From Akkermansiaceae bacterium (lineage in GTDB: Bacteria > Verrucomicrobiota > Verrucomicrobiia > Verrucomicrobiales > Akkermansiaceae): a stretch of 64,000 nucleotides of DNA. A program made the position numbers and the translations under genes. Location: NCBI GenBank assembly GCA_905182475.1, contig CAJJBR010000013.1:1-64000 (forward strand). Direction: 5' to 3'. Under the pieces are notes generated by a model, which was not told where the DNA came from, ran no database searches, and saw nothing but the letters and a program-made list of their open reading frames with translations. Shown in pieces: positions 46,572 to 54,900 of the stretch (its first letter is position 1; every line of letters begins with the position of its first letter).

Positions 46572-47705
46572 ATGAATCCTCAATTTCACCCCCCCCAAAT
46601 CATCCCATTTCTCTTCACTATCTGGTTTTTCGCCTCTCCGGCAAAAGCGGACACCAACACCATTGTCCTAGACGAGACGGGCGTGAAGAACCTCCGTATC
46701 GAGACCGTCATGGTCGAGGAGACCAATTTCGAAGAAACCTTCTTCTCCCTCGGCCACATCGAGGCAGTCCCGGAAAACATCGCTGCGGTAAGCAGTCGTA
46801 TCTCAGGACGCGTAGTCGGCCTCGAAGTCAGCCCCGGGGACTTCGTGGAGAAAGACCAAGAGGTCGCGAGTATCGAATCCCGCCAGCCCGGCGATCCCCC
46901 TCCGGTAATTTTACTGAAATCTCCGATCAGCGGACTGGTCACCCACCGCGAGATCCGGCTTGGCGACCCAATCAATCCGGATACCCATCTAATGGAGATC
47001 ACCGATGTCGGCGAGATGTATGCGGTCGCAAAAGTGCCGGAGCACCTCGCAGGAAAGATCGCCCCCGGGACACTGGCGCACATCCGAGTGATCGCGGTAC
47101 CCGATAAGGTTTTCGAAGGAAAGATGGTCAGGTTCGGCACCAGTGCGGATGAAGAAAGCGGAACCATCGATGCTATTTTCCTACTGCCAAATCCTGAGCG
47201 GAGATTGCGGATGGAAATGAGAGCAGAATTTTCCATCGTGCTAAGCAGCAGGCCTAGCGTGATGTCTATTCCCCGCGCCGCACTTCAAGGTGAGGCCGCG
47301 GATCGTTTCGTTTACCTCAAACACTTCGATCTCCCAAACGCTTTCGTGAAAACCCCGGTGATCATCGGTGAAATGAACGACCGCTACGCCGAAGTCGTAT
47401 CCGGCCTCTTCCCTGCAGATGATGTCGTCACGCGGGGCGCGTATTCCCTCTCCTTCGCAGGTGCCAGCAGCATTTCCCTAAAAGATGCACTCGATGCCGC
47501 CCACGGCCACGAGCACGCGGATGACGGATCCGAACTCAACGGCAATGAGAAAGAAGACGAGCACGATCATGCCGAGGACGGCGCCCACGAGCACACCACA
47601 AGCCCGCTGTGGAAATACTCAACCATCCTGCTCGCCGTGCTCCTAGTCGCTTCGTTTTTCACCAAGTGGATGACCCCGCAGGCAGACGAAAAAGTCTCTA
47701 GCTAA
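46572..47705 (+). CDS. RND efflux periplasmic adaptor (CzcB-like)
   Basis: The 377-residue protein has an N-terminal signal, a barrel-sandwich/lipoyl half (GRVVGLEVSPGDFVEKDQEVASIESRQPG near 79 and ILLKSPISGLVTHREIRLGDPI near 115), beta-barrel segments (FEGKMVRFGTSADEESGTIDA near 180) and a membrane-proximal part. It ends unusually with a His/Asp/Glu-rich stretch (HGHEHADDG, EDEHDHAEDGAHEH) near 315-345 followed by a membrane helix. The His-rich tail supports metal binding. It sits between the channel and pump genes. Confidence 0.9.
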   Translation: MNPQFHPPQIIPFLFTIWFFASPAKADTNTIVLDETGVKNLRIETVMVEETNFEETFFSLGHIEAVPENIAAVSSRISGRVVGLEVSPGDFVEKDQEVASIESRQPGDPPPVILLKSPISGLVTHREIRLGDPINPDTHLMEITDVGEMYAVAKVPEHLAGKIAPGTLAHIRVIAVPDKVFEGKMVRFGTSADEESGTIDAIFLLPNPERRLRMEMRAEFSIVLSSRPSVMSIPRAALQGEAADRFVYLKHFDLPNAFVKTPVIIGEMNDRYAEVVSGLFPADDVVTRGAYSLSFAGASSISLKDALDAAHGHEHADDGSELNGNEKEDEHDHAEDGAHEHTTSPLWKYSTILLAVLLVASFFTKWMTPQADEKVSS

Positions 47706-47721
47706 CACCTTCCCAAATCCC

Positions 47722-50700
47722 ATGCTTAACAAAATGATCAGATGGTCGCTCGCCAACCGAGCAATCGTCATCGCCATCTCCCTGCTAGTGATGGTCACCG
47801 GCATGCGCACCGCCACGGAGCTTCCCGTGGAAGTCTTGCCCGATCTCACGAAACCAACTGTCGTGATCCTCGTAGAGGCGCCAGGACTCTCCCCCGAAGA
47901 GGTGGAGAGCCAGATCACGATCCCAGTCGAAACCTCCCTCATGGGTGTGCCCGGTCTCACCCGACTTCGCTCGAACTCCGACGTCTCACTCGCCCTGATC
48001 TACGCGGAGTTCGATTGGGATACAGACATTTACCGCGCCCGAGTGCTCGTGCAGGAGCGGCTCCAATCCGCCCGCGAAAAACTCCCCGAAGGCATCGAAC
48101 CTTTCATGACACCCGTCGCATCGCTGATGGGTGAAATCCTGTTGGTCGGTGTCCGCTCGACGATTCCAGAAGGCGAGCCAGACGCCATGGCACCAAGCGA
48201 GGTGCGAACGCTCGCCGATTGGACGATCAAGCCCCGCCTCCAGAACATCCAGGGGATCGCAGAAATCCTCAACATGGGTGGCGGCGTCCGCCAGATCGAG
48301 ATCCAGCCCGACCCCAACCGCATGATGGCGAACGGAGTCAGCATCGCGGAGCTACGCACGGCTGCTGAAAATTCCGCCGCGCGGACTTCCGGCGGTTTCC
48401 TGAACACAGGGCCGACGGAAATCATGATCCGCAATCTCGCGATGAGCACCCAACTCGATGACATCGCGCAGACTGCTGTAAAAAAGATCAACGACAGGCC
48501 GATCTCTATCGGTGATGTGGCGGATGTTTTCTGGGGAATCGAACCGATGCGCGGTGACGCGACAATCAGCAAAGCTCCCGAGAAATCCCCGACCTACGGA
48601 GTGATCATGTCCATCACGAAATCTCCCGGAGTCGATACCCGTGAGCTGACTGCAGAGATCGCTAAGGCGCTGAAAGAACTCGACCCCTCCCTGCCTCCTG
48701 GGATCGAGACCACAACCCTTTTCCAACAAAAAGACTTCATCGACCACGCAATCGGAAACCTAACCGAAGCCATCCGCGACGGCGCGATCATGGTGACCAT
48801 CGTCCTCTTCCTTTTCCTACTGAACTTCCGCACCACCGTCATCACCCTGACGGCCATGCCAATGTCCTTTGCTGTGACCATACTGGTTTTCAAAGCCTTC
48901 GACATCAGCGTGAACTCCATGACCCTCGGCGGACTCGCTGTAGCTATCGGCATGGTGGTGGACGATGCCATTGTGGATGTAGAAAACGTCTTCCGGCGCT
49001 TGCGTGAAAATGCGAACAAGCCCAATCCCTCCACCAAGCTACAGGTCATCGCGAAAGCCTCCGGCGAGGTGCGGAACTCCATCCTCTACGCCACGGTTCT
49101 AATCATCCTCGTCTTCCTCCCGCTGCTCGGCCTCACCGGGGTGGAAGGGAAACTTTTCGCTCCCATCGCCATCGCGACCATCGTTTCCATGATCGCGTCC
49201 TTCATCGTTTCGCTCACGGTCATCCCCGTCCTCTGTTCTTACCTCCTGAAACCGAAGGAAGGAAAAAGCCACAAGGACGGGAAGCTAATCCTCTTACTAA
49301 AATGGCTTTTGGAAAAGACCCTGTTACGTGCAGCTCTCGCCCAACCCTTAATGGTTATCGTGCTCGCGCTCGCGCTGATGCTCGCCTCGTTCTCCCTATA
49401 CCCGAGGATGCACAAGGACTTCCTCCCGCGCTTCGAGGAGGAGACGGCATTGGTCGCCGCGACGGCTGCGCCCGGTACCTCCCTTCAGGAAATGAACCGA
49501 ATTTCCGATGTCATCGAGCAACAGATCCTCTCCGTCCCGGAAGTGCGGCAAGTCGGACGCAGACTCGGACGCGCGGAACGCGGTGACCACGTGGTGCCTG
49601 TTTCCACCGCGGAGTTCGACGTCGATTTCATCGATACCGACGACGATCCGAAAGCACGGTCACGTCGAGAAGTGTTGGATGATATCGCGGCGAAGGTGAG
49701 GACAGTTCCAGGCGTATTTGCAATCGTGAGTGGGCCTCTGGCGGATCGGATCGGCCACATGCTTAGCGGAGTTTCCGCACCGGTGGCGGTGAAAGTCTTC
49801 GGGCGAGATCTGGATAAGATCCGCGAGATCGGAATTGAGATCCAGAAGATCGCCAAGGAAATCCCCGGCTTCGAGGACGCGAAGCTCGACCAAGCATCTT
49901 CCATCCCTCAGCTCCGAATCGAACCAATTCGCGACCGTGCCCTCGCCTACGGGGTCTCCCCCGGCGCACTCACCAACGAGCTTTCTACACTGCTCGGCGG
50001 GAGCGAAGTCGCCCAACTTTTCGCTGGCCAGACATCAGTAAACCTCGTCATGCGCCTCCCTGAAAAATGGAGGAACTCGCCAGAGACCATTGCGGAGATC
50101 CCCATCCAGGTTTCAGAAAAGCAATGGGTGCCACTTTCACAAATCGCCGATGTCCGAGAGGCGAAGGGGCCCAACGTCATCTTCCGGGAAAACGCCCAGC
50201 GTCGCTTCGCAATCGCAATCAAACCTACCGTCCGCGACGTATCCAACCTTGCCGCGCAGTTAGAAAGGGAGGTCCGCGAAAAGGTCACGATGCCGGAGGG
50301 ATACTCGGTCACCTTCGAGGGCGAGTTCCAGGCTCAACAGGAAGCCACCCGGCGCATCGTCTTGTTTTCCTCCATCGTCTTCGTTGCCGTATTTATGATG
50401 CTTTTCGGATATTTCCAGAGCATCTCCCTCGCCTTGCAGGTGCTCGTAAACATCCCTCTGGCATTGATGGGCGGACTCGCGTTCACATGGCTGATGGTCG
50501 ATAACATCTCCATCGCCACCCTCGTTGGCTTCATCGCAGTGGGCGGTGTCGCGGCTCGGAACGGGATCATGATGATCTCCCATTACCTCCACTTGATGCG
50601 GCACGAGGGAGAAGGATTTACCAAGCAAATGATCATCCGTGGCACCAAGGAGCGGCTCGTCCCCGTTGTCATGACCGCGCTGTCCGCAGGGATCGCCCTA

Positions 50701-50886
50701 GTTCCTTTCGTCCTCGCCGGAGACCAGCCGGGGAAAGAAATCCTCCACCCGGTTGCCGTCGTCATCGTTGGCGGCCTCGTTTCCTCCTCTTTCCTAGACA
50801 TGGCCGTGACCCCGGCGATATTCTGGCTGGTAGGTAGGAAAGCCGCTGCCCGCGCTCTTGCCATGAACTCCGAAGCCGCCGTCTAA
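47722..50886 (+). CDS. Heavy-metal RND efflux pump (CzcA/CusA family)
   Basis: The 1054-residue inner-membrane transporter has the RND layout: 12 membrane helices, two large periplasmic loops, helix 1 (RAIVIAISLLVMVTGMRTA) and the ELPVEVLPDLTKPTVVI loop. Helix 4 has the proton-relay acids in AIGMVVDDAIVDVENVFRRLREN near 412. The C-terminal half has GGVAARNGIMMISHY near 945. The acid pattern is that of heavy-metal RND pumps rather than drug pumps. It exports a divalent or monovalent metal with the CzcB- and CzcC-like partners just upstream. The exact metal cannot be told; no regulator lies nearby. Confidence 0.92.
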   Translation: MLNKMIRWSLANRAIVIAISLLVMVTGMRTATELPVEVLPDLTKPTVVILVEAPGLSPEEVESQITIPVETSLMGVPGLTRLRSNSDVSLALIYAEFDWDTDIYRARVLVQERLQSAREKLPEGIEPFMTPVASLMGEILLVGVRSTIPEGEPDAMAPSEVRTLADWTIKPRLQNIQGIAEILNMGGGVRQIEIQPDPNRMMANGVSIAELRTAAENSAARTSGGFLNTGPTEIMIRNLAMSTQLDDIAQTAVKKINDRPISIGDVADVFWGIEPMRGDATISKAPEKSPTYGVIMSITKSPGVDTRELTAEIAKALKELDPSLPPGIETTTLFQQKDFIDHAIGNLTEAIRDGAIMVTIVLFLFLLNFRTTVITLTAMPMSFAVTILVFKAFDISVNSMTLGGLAVAIGMVVDDAIVDVENVFRRLRENANKPNPSTKLQVIAKASGEVRNSILYATVLIILVFLPLLGLTGVEGKLFAPIAIATIVSMIASFIVSLTVIPVLCSYLLKPKEGKSHKDGKLILLLKWLLEKTLLRAALAQPLMVIVLALALMLASFSLYPRMHKDFLPRFEEETALVAATAAPGTSLQEMNRISDVIEQQILSVPEVRQVGRRLGRAERGDHVVPVSTAEFDVDFIDTDDDPKARSRREVLDDIAAKVRTVPGVFAIVSGPLADRIGHMLSGVSAPVAVKVFGRDLDKIREIGIEIQKIAKEIPGFEDAKLDQASSIPQLRIEPIRDRALAYGVSPGALTNELSTLLGGSEVAQLFAGQTSVNLVMRLPEKWRNSPETIAEIPIQVSEKQWVPLSQIADVREAKGPNVIFRENAQRRFAIAIKPTVRDVSNLAAQLEREVREKVTMPEGYSVTFEGEFQAQQEATRRIVLFSSIVFVAVFMMLFGYFQSISLALQVLVNIPLALMGGLAFTWLMVDNISIATLVGFIAVGGVAARNGIMMISHYLHLMRHEGEGFTKQMIIRGTKERLVPVVMTALSAGIALVPFVLAGDQPGKEILHPVAVVIVGGLVSSSFLDMAVTPAIFWLVGRKAAARALAMNSEAAV

Positions 50887-50998
50887 ACCATGTCATCCCA
50901 CCACAAGGTAGATATTTCCCCTTTCCCGGCGATGTTACTGAATACGATAAACCCAATCTATCTGAATAAAAACCAACAACAACCATCTAACCAACAAC

Positions 50999-51487
50999 AT
51001 GAAAATTACCAATGTAACACTTACAGCAATGGCTCTGTTCACCCCTTACCTCTTCGCCGAAAAGGGACACAAAGGCCACGACCACAGCGATCACAGCGAA
51101 GAAAGCCACGATCACGCTAAAGAAATCGCAGGGCCCAACAAAGGCCGCATCCTCACCAGCACGGAACCTCACGCGGAGTTTTTCGTAACTCCCGAGAGAA
51201 AGGTCAAAATCACTTTCGTCGATGAAGATGGCAAAGCTCTCCCTATCAATGGACAAACCGTTTCCGCAATCGGCGGCGACCGCGCAGCTCCTACCCGTAT
51301 GGTCTTTAAAAAGGACGGCAACTCACTAGTTTCCGACAAGGCACTTCCAGAAGGAAAGCTAGTCCCTATCATCATTCAGATCAAACCCGCCCCCGATTCG
51401 GACAACGTCACCGAGAAATTTAACGTCGATTTCTCAGAGTGCCCCACCTGCAAGCACCTAGAATACGCCTGCACCTGCGGCCATTAA
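50999..51487 (+). CDS. Exported His-rich protein downstream of the metal efflux genes
   Basis: The 162-residue precursor has a short signal peptide (TNVTLTAMALFTPYLFA) followed by a His-rich segment (KGHDHSDHSEESHDHAKE near 25-42). A beta-rich domain comes next (AEFFVTPERKVKITFVDEDGK near 58). The C-terminus carries a Cys/His cluster (CPTCKHLEYACTCGH). This spacing looks like a metal site. It stands 113 bases after the pump gene and matches the small His-rich protein at the other end of the operon in character. Probably a periplasmic metal-binding accessory. Confidence 0.72.
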   Translation: MKITNVTLTAMALFTPYLFAEKGHKGHDHSDHSEESHDHAKEIAGPNKGRILTSTEPHAEFFVTPERKVKITFVDEDGKALPINGQTVSAIGGDRAAPTRMVFKKDGNSLVSDKALPEGKLVPIIIQIKPAPDSDNVTEKFNVDFSECPTCKHLEYACTCGH

Positions 51488-51541
51488 AAAACGGCAGGGC
51501 CGGGCCGGCTCGGTCGCCCCAAAACGATATGCCGCAGGTGG

Positions 51542-51635
51542 AAGGAACCGTGGTTTAGAAACCGCGTCTGCAACGAGCCTCCGAGCCAAAGGGCGGTTCG
51601 CTCGTAAGGTCGCAGTTTCTAAACTGCGGTTCCTT
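51542..51635. repeat. REPIN-like inverted pair of hairpins
   Basis: The 25-base arms at 51542-51566 and 51611-51635 are inverted with 4 mismatches. Each arm is itself palindromic (core gtttagaaac / cgcagtttctaaactgcg). An inner stem acgagc/gctcgt spans 51573-51605. It lies in the convergent gap between the His-rich and MazG-like genes. Confidence 0.78.
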
Positions 51636-51662
51636 TCCCTCCAACAACCCAAGTCTTCCTGA

Positions 51663-51697
51663 TCACTGATCACTGATCACTCGGCACTCGGCACTTC
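51663..51697. repeat. Heptamer tandem repeat, YCACTNN type
   Basis: Five units (tcactga, tcactga, tcactcg, gcactcg, gcacttc). The last base of the array is the first base of the MazG-like stop codon on the minus strand. Confidence 0.8.
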
Positions 51698-52044
51698 TAC
51701 CTATACTCATGATACTTCTTCGAAGAGCCCTTCACCAGCGTCACCGGATACTTCGCGGCGTTCTTTTCCATCTTCCGCTCCATCGCCTCGAACAGGTCGA
51801 TCCCTAGGTTATCTGCCAACTCCACAAGATAGACGGCCACATCAGCGACTTCGTCTTCGATTTCCTCCCGTTTTTCCACCACGCGAGCCGCAACCTCATC
51901 CGGAGTTTTCCACAGGAAATGCTCCATCAGTTCGCTTGTCTCGATGGATATCGCCATCGCCATATCCTTTGGATTGTGAAACTGCGCCCAGTCTCGCTCA
52001 TCCCGGAACCGGCGGATCTTTTCGGTGATTTCTTCTAAATTCAT
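51697..52044 (-). CDS. MazG-like nucleotide pyrophosphohydrolase
   Basis: The 115-residue protein has the all-alpha NTP-PPase pattern. SIETSELMEHFLWKT near 29 carries the first EExxE-type acids, and EEIEDEVADVAVYLVELADNLGID near 59 is the second metal-binding helix (ExxDxxxD). It resembles the RS21-C6/MazG-like group that clears non-canonical nucleotides. The ATG at 52044 begins at the conserved N-terminal helix (NLEEITEKIRRFRDERDW); a start four codons earlier is possible. Its stop lies at the edge of a heptamer repeat. Confidence 0.87.
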   Translation of the reverse strand: MNLEEITEKIRRFRDERDWAQFHNPKDMAMAISIETSELMEHFLWKTPDEVAARVVEKREEIEDEVADVAVYLVELADNLGIDLFEAMERKMEKNAAKYPVTLVKGSSKKYHEYR

Positions 52045-52156
52045 AGCTGCGTCCAAGATGCAACACCGTCAGGAAAAACGATAGCAAGAATGTTTACCGG
52101 CATTCTCCATGTCCTCGTTTTGGGATGTAGACATAGAACTCGTGCTCCCGTCACCA

Positions 52157-52383
52157 TGTAGGCGACATCAAAACCTTTCTCGCCATTTTCATCATCCCTC
52201 TCCTCGCCCACGCAGCGGAGAAGCCAAATTTCCTAATTATCTTCACAGACGACCACGGCTACGGCGATGTGTCCACCTACCACGAATCTGGCAGGAAGGA
52301 ACCGAAAGGAATTCGACGAGCTAGCAACGATCCTGCGCGCACAGATCCAAGAAGGCGGCAAGACCCCTTGGCAGAAACGGTAG
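52157..52383 (+). pseudogene. Sulfatase relic: N- and C-terminal ends joined
   Basis: Bases 52167-52293 read IKTFLAIFIIPLLAHAAEKP and then NFLIIFTDDHGYGDV, a signal peptide plus the first metal-binding DD motif of formylglycine sulfatases. Directly after it, in another frame, comes KEFDELATILRAQIQEGGKT and PWQKR with a stop at 52381, a typical sulfatase C-terminus. Everything between (some 400 residues) is gone, and the start is broken by a TAG after the ATG at 52157. Verrucomicrobiota often carry many sulfatases, so relics are expected. Confidence 0.8.
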
Positions 52384-52484
52384 GCAAAAAACTCTGCGAT
52401 TCTGTGGATTCCAGCCGGTCGAATACAACGACAGCGTTTTCACCGCCCGCCATCGCCGCGAAAAAAGAAGGTAAAACACAAAGC

Positions 52485-52506
52485 GTGGCATTCTGGAGAA
52501 CGCCAC
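52485..52506. repeat. REP-like hairpin, same core as 44721-44756
   Basis: gtggc-attctggaga-acgccac, core matching the minus-strand hairpin within the BatA-like 3' end. It is intergenic, behind the hisH 3' end. Confidence 0.65.
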
Positions 52507-52507
52507 T

Positions 52508-52537
52508 CCTACCCTACCCTACCCTACCCTAGCCTAC
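52508..52537. repeat. 5-bp tandem repeat (cctac)6 over the hisH stop codon
   Basis: Six units of cctac, one changed to cctag. The hisH stop codon (52534-52536) lies in the last unit. Confidence 0.85.
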
Positions 52538-53151
52538 CCTTCCGTGAGGAAGTTCTGGATGAGGGCGAGGCCGGCGTCCTGGCTTTTCTCCGGGTGAAAC
52601 TGGCAGGCGAGGACTTTGCCTTTCTCAACTGCGGCGGTGAATTTCTCACCCGCGTAATCGGTGACGGAGGTTTTCCATTCATCATCCGTGTGGACCGGAT
52701 AGTAAGAGTGGACGAAGTAAAAATATGGCTCGGCACCGAGGCCTTTCCAGAAGCCGGAATCCTCTGCCTGTGGGACGGTGCCGTTCCAGCCCATCTGTGG
52801 GATCTTTTTCCCATCTTCCTCGCGGAAACGGACGCAGCGACCTTGGACGACGCCGAGGCCATCGACGCCAGGCGCTTCATCGCTACCTTCGAAGAGGATT
52901 TGAAAGCCTACGCAGATGCCGAAGTAGGGCTTCCCGGCGGTGATCCATTCTTTCAGGGGTTCCACAAGATCGCGCTTGGCGAGCTGGGCCATGACATCGC
53001 CGAACTCGCCCTGGCCGGGGAGGATGAGGTGAGTGATGCCTTCGAGATCCTGCGGGCTGCAGACAGGCTGCGGATCGTAACCTAGGGCATGGAGTGCGTT
53101 TTCCACACTGCGGAGGTTTCCCCCGCCGTAGTTCAGGAGGCCAATGTTCAC
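52534..53151 (-). CDS. hisH: Imidazole glycerol phosphate synthase, glutaminase subunit
   Basis: HisH releases ammonia from glutamine for HisF in histidine synthesis. The 205-residue class I amidotransferase has NYGGGNLRSVENAL near 8, LPGQGEFGD near 48, the nucleophile in GICVGFQILFEGSDE near 80, a FVHSYY segment near 142, and catalytic His-Glu in QFHPEKSQ near 186. It starts at GTG, overlapping the hisB stop (GTGA). hisF is not in the window. Confidence 0.94.
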   Translation of the reverse strand: MNIGLLNYGGGNLRSVENALHALGYDPQPVCSPQDLEGITHLILPGQGEFGDVMAQLAKRDLVEPLKEWITAGKPYFGICVGFQILFEGSDEAPGVDGLGVVQGRCVRFREEDGKKIPQMGWNGTVPQAEDSGFWKGLGAEPYFYFVHSYYPVHTDDEWKTSVTDYAGEKFTAAVEKGKVLACQFHPEKSQDAGLALIQNFLTEG

Positions 53152-53738
53152 AGTGCTTCCTTGGTGGAGGGGATGCCTTTCACGCGCGAGTCCTTCTCAC
53201 ATGCCTCGCGGAGGGCGCGGGCGAGTCCTTTGAAGATGGCTTCTGCGATGTGATGCCCATCGCGGCCATAGAGGAGCTCTACGTGGATGTTTGCCCGAAG
53301 GTTCGATGCCAGGGCGCGGCAAAACTCCTCCACGAGGGTGAAGGGCATGTTGGGCGCGGAGGGAGTGCCGACAGGTGCTCGGAACTCCAGGTGCGGGCGG
53401 TTGCTGAGATCTACGACGACCCTAGCGAGCGTTTCATCCATGGGAAGATAGGCGCAGCCGTAGCGGCGGATGCCTTCCTTGGTGCCTAGGGCTTCCTTCA
53501 TGCATTCCCCGATTACGATGCCGGTGTCCTCGATGGTGTGGTGGAAATCGACTTCGATATCGCCATCGACTTTCACATTGAGATCGAAGAGGCCGTGCTT
53601 GGAAAAGAGGGTGAGCATGTGGTCGAAGAACGGGATGCCCGTCTCGATATCGGATACTCCGGAGCCATCGAGATCGATACTTAGTTCGATCTCGGTCTCC
53701 GCCGTCTTTCTGCTGCGTTCTGCTTTTCTGCCACTCAT
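53148..53738 (-). CDS. hisB: Imidazoleglycerol-phosphate dehydratase
   Basis: HisB dehydrates imidazoleglycerol phosphate. The 196-residue monofunctional enzyme has TGIPFFDHMLTLFSKHG near 36, VDFHHTIEDTGIVIG near 62 with the paired metal histidines, and the C-terminal repeat unit GRDGHHIAEAIFKGLARALREA near 160. The two half-repeats expected of IGPD are both present. There is no phosphatase domain, as in most bacteria outside Enterobacteria. It is followed by hisH with a 4-base overlap. Confidence 0.95.
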   Translation of the reverse strand: MSGRKAERSRKTAETEIELSIDLDGSGVSDIETGIPFFDHMLTLFSKHGLFDLNVKVDGDIEVDFHHTIEDTGIVIGECMKEALGTKEGIRRYGCAYLPMDETLARVVVDLSNRPHLEFRAPVGTPSAPNMPFTLVEEFCRALASNLRANIHVELLYGRDGHHIAEAIFKGLARALREACEKDSRVKGIPSTKEAL

Positions 53739-53766
53739 AATTAAAAAATTCCCGTTTCCCTTAGCC

Positions 53767-54825
53767 TTAGGGAGTCTCCATTCCAGCGCGCTCGCGGAGC
53801 TTCACGAGGTAGAGCTCGGGCACGCCGTTTGTCTTGGCTTCATCGATGTTGGCTTTTTTCTCCTCACCGGCCCCTCCTGCAAGCTTGCCCCATGCCACCC
53901 GGTAGGTCTCGGCAATGGGAGTCTCGCGCGGAGTTTTCTTGGTCTCCAAGCGCCTTGTCTCCCCCTCCACCTGGCGGCGCGCCTCATCAAGGGACTCCTT
54001 GTGGAAGGCATCCGGGGTGACCCATGGCTCGCGAGCTTCCTTTTCCTGCTGGTAGTGGGCGACGACGCGCTCTTCCTTCTCTGCGAGGGCGCGCAAGGTT
54101 TGCTTACGGTCTTCCGGTGACATGGTTGCGAGCCCCGACTCCCTCTTTTCCATACGACTGGAGAGGCTGGCGAGATTCTCATCGATGCTGTTCTGGTAGA
54201 CGGAGAGGACTTGCTTGATGAGGTTCGCAATTTCATCGCGGCCGGCTGCATCAGAGAAGGTCTTTTCGTATTTGGTAAATGCCCGCAGCGCGCTGAGGAA
54301 ATCCCTGCGCCCGACGGCTTTCTTGATGGCCTTCCCCGCGATGGTGGCATCGTACTCGTAGGAGTTCGCCATGTAATCGTCTGCGGAGACCATTTCCTCG
54401 CCGAACTTTATGCCGCCGTTCTGAACAATTGCGTATTCTTCGGTGAGATAGTCGTGGATTTTCTTTGCCTTGGAAAGGCTGGTGCTCTCCGGGTAAGTGC
54501 TAATGAAAGCATCTACCTTCTCGATGCGTTTCTCATACGCAACTTTGGGAAGTAGCTCGGGGGTGGGAGTAAAGCCTTCGATTTTCTTGAAAGCCTTGTC
54601 GTCCTCTTTCTCCTTATCGATGTATTTCACGTCACTCTTGGCGACGATTTTCTCATCACGGATGGTATCGGTGACTTTCACCTCGAGGATATAGTTTCCA
54701 TCCACCTCGCGGAGAACCTTGCCATCAAATTTATCCCCGTTTTTGAGGACGATGGTATCGGCGGGTGCGAGCTGTAGACACGAGAGCCACATTACGGCGG
54801 CGAACGGGGTTTTCAGGATTTTCAT
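53767..54825 (-). CDS. PTPDL-like exported protein with coiled coil
   Basis: The 352-residue precursor has a signal peptide (TPFAAVMWLSCLQLAPA). A small beta domain follows (ADTIVLKNGDKFDGKVLREVDGNYILEV), then EGFTPTPELLPKVAYEKRIEKVDAF near 82. That TPTPEL motif is the basis for the PTPDL-type assignment. The rest is helical with coiled-coil character (RMEKRESGLATMSPEDRKQTLRALAEKEERVV near 240) and a conserved-looking YRVAWGKLAGG region near 308. Verrucomicrobia-specific; function unknown. It precedes hisB, but a functional link is not evident. Confidence 0.65.
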   Translation of the reverse strand: MKILKTPFAAVMWLSCLQLAPADTIVLKNGDKFDGKVLREVDGNYILEVKVTDTIRDEKIVAKSDVKYIDKEKEDDKAFKKIEGFTPTPELLPKVAYEKRIEKVDAFISTYPESTSLSKAKKIHDYLTEEYAIVQNGGIKFGEEMVSADDYMANSYEYDATIAGKAIKKAVGRRDFLSALRAFTKYEKTFSDAAGRDEIANLIKQVLSVYQNSIDENLASLSSRMEKRESGLATMSPEDRKQTLRALAEKEERVVAHYQQEKEAREPWVTPDAFHKESLDEARRQVEGETRRLETKKTPRETPIAETYRVAWGKLAGGAGEEKKANIDEAKTNGVPELYLVKLRERAGMETP

Positions 54826-54900
54826 ATGGCTCTTGGGATTCGTATTTCTAACGGAAATAAATGACTATTTTGGAGATTAGCACAAGGACGGATCATTGGT

